Shown here in pieces: positions 63,878-64,000 of a DNA stretch of 64,000 nucleotides; position 1 is the stretch's first letter; every line of letters starts with the position of its first letter. Position numbers and translations under genes: made by a program. Source of the stretch: Bacillota bacterium (GTDB lineage Bacteria; Bacillota; Clostridia; Lachnospirales; Cellulosilyticaceae). The notes under the pieces were generated by a model that was not told where the DNA came from, made no database searches, and saw only the letters and a list, made by a program, of their open reading frames with translations. Location: the NCBI GenBank assembly GCA_023393125.1, contig JAEWMQ010000095.1, positions 286,821 to 350,820 on the forward strand. The letters are read 5' to 3'.

Positions 63878-63891
63878 TGAACTTTGAAAAC
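63878..63891 (+). promoter_or_regulatory. boxA-like antitermination element
   Basis: TGAACTTTGAAAAC resembles the boxA sequence (TGCTCTTTGAAAAC type) that precedes rRNA genes in Firmicutes. Together with small hairpins in 63940-64000 it suggests the leader of a 16S rRNA gene beyond the window. Confidence 0.5.
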
Positions 63892-64000
63892 AAAATAGTA
63901 ACTATAAACCAGTCGATTCATTACGTCTCTATTATAGAGATGAGAATCAGTACAACTTGTACTAAGTAATATAGTCAGTAGTAGAAATACTACACGGACA

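Overview
The window is AT-rich, with strong Shine-Dalgarno sequences (AGGAGG type), frequent GTG/TTG starts and U-tailed hairpin terminators. Gene orders such as tilS-hpt-ftsH, cdaA-cdaR, yacL/ispD and feoA-feoB point to a low-GC Firmicute of class Clostridia. Family-level features (DUF4015 protein, short S-component ECF transporter next to coaBC/coaX, a large beta-mannan locus, CBM5/12 tails) suggest a fibre-degrading member of the Lachnospirales, for example a Cellulosilyticum-like organism; that last step is inference.

Layout. (1) 1-3.0 kb is an accessory, decaying region: the truncated end of one gene, a relic of a polymorphic-toxin HINT domain, and a set of small immunity-like genes, two of them broken by a frameshift or stop. 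(2) 3.07-3.8 kb has no gene but holds a nested, long-range inverted-repeat structure of about 180 nt that looks like a structured RNA. (3) 3.8-21.3 kb is chromosomal housekeeping on the + strand: tilS, hpt, ftsH, birA, an ECF S-component, coaBC, coaX, a dihydrouridine synthase, greA, lysS, a DUF4015 putative glycoside hydrolase with two membrane proteins, then cdaA and cdaR (c-di-AMP synthesis). (4) 21.4-46 kb is a galacto-(acetyl)-mannan utilisation island: SGNH esterase, two GH36 alpha-galactosidases, GH2 beta-mannosidase, LacI and AraC regulators, an oligosaccharide ABC importer without its ATPase, two GH130 phosphorylases flanking a cellobiose-2-epimerase-type enzyme, mannose-6-phosphate isomerase, an aldose epimerase, a secreted tandem GH5 mannanase and a ROK sugar kinase. 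(5) glmM follows directly, so the island sits between cdaR and glmM, which are neighbours in many Firmicutes. (6) 47.6-52.4 kb (- strand) is a Gld-like ABC export/auxiliary operon. (7) 52.6-56.6 kb holds small orphan genes and feoAB. (8) 56.8-63.4 kb carries rnz, a secreted protein, tsaD, a YacL-like PIN-TRAM protein, a VanZ-like protein, an amino-acid permease and ispD. (9) 63.5-64 kb has tandem strong promoters, two tRNA-Ser genes and a boxA-like element, probably the start of an rRNA operon that continues beyond the window.

How the mannan genes fit together (known pathway plus inference): the secreted two-headed mannanase cuts galactomannan/glucomannan outside the cell; the lipoprotein-dependent importer takes up oligosaccharides; the esterase and GH36 enzymes remove acetyl and galactosyl side groups; the GH130_2-like phosphorylase and GH2 mannosidase shorten mannooligosaccharides; the epimerase turns mannobiose into mannosyl-glucose, which the GH130_1-like enzyme phosphorolyses to mannose-1-phosphate and glucose; ManA and the ROK kinase route mannose into fructose-6-phosphate. 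A LacI-type regulator with a candidate palindromic operator present at two promoters, and an AraC-type regulator divergent from the importer, are the obvious controls.
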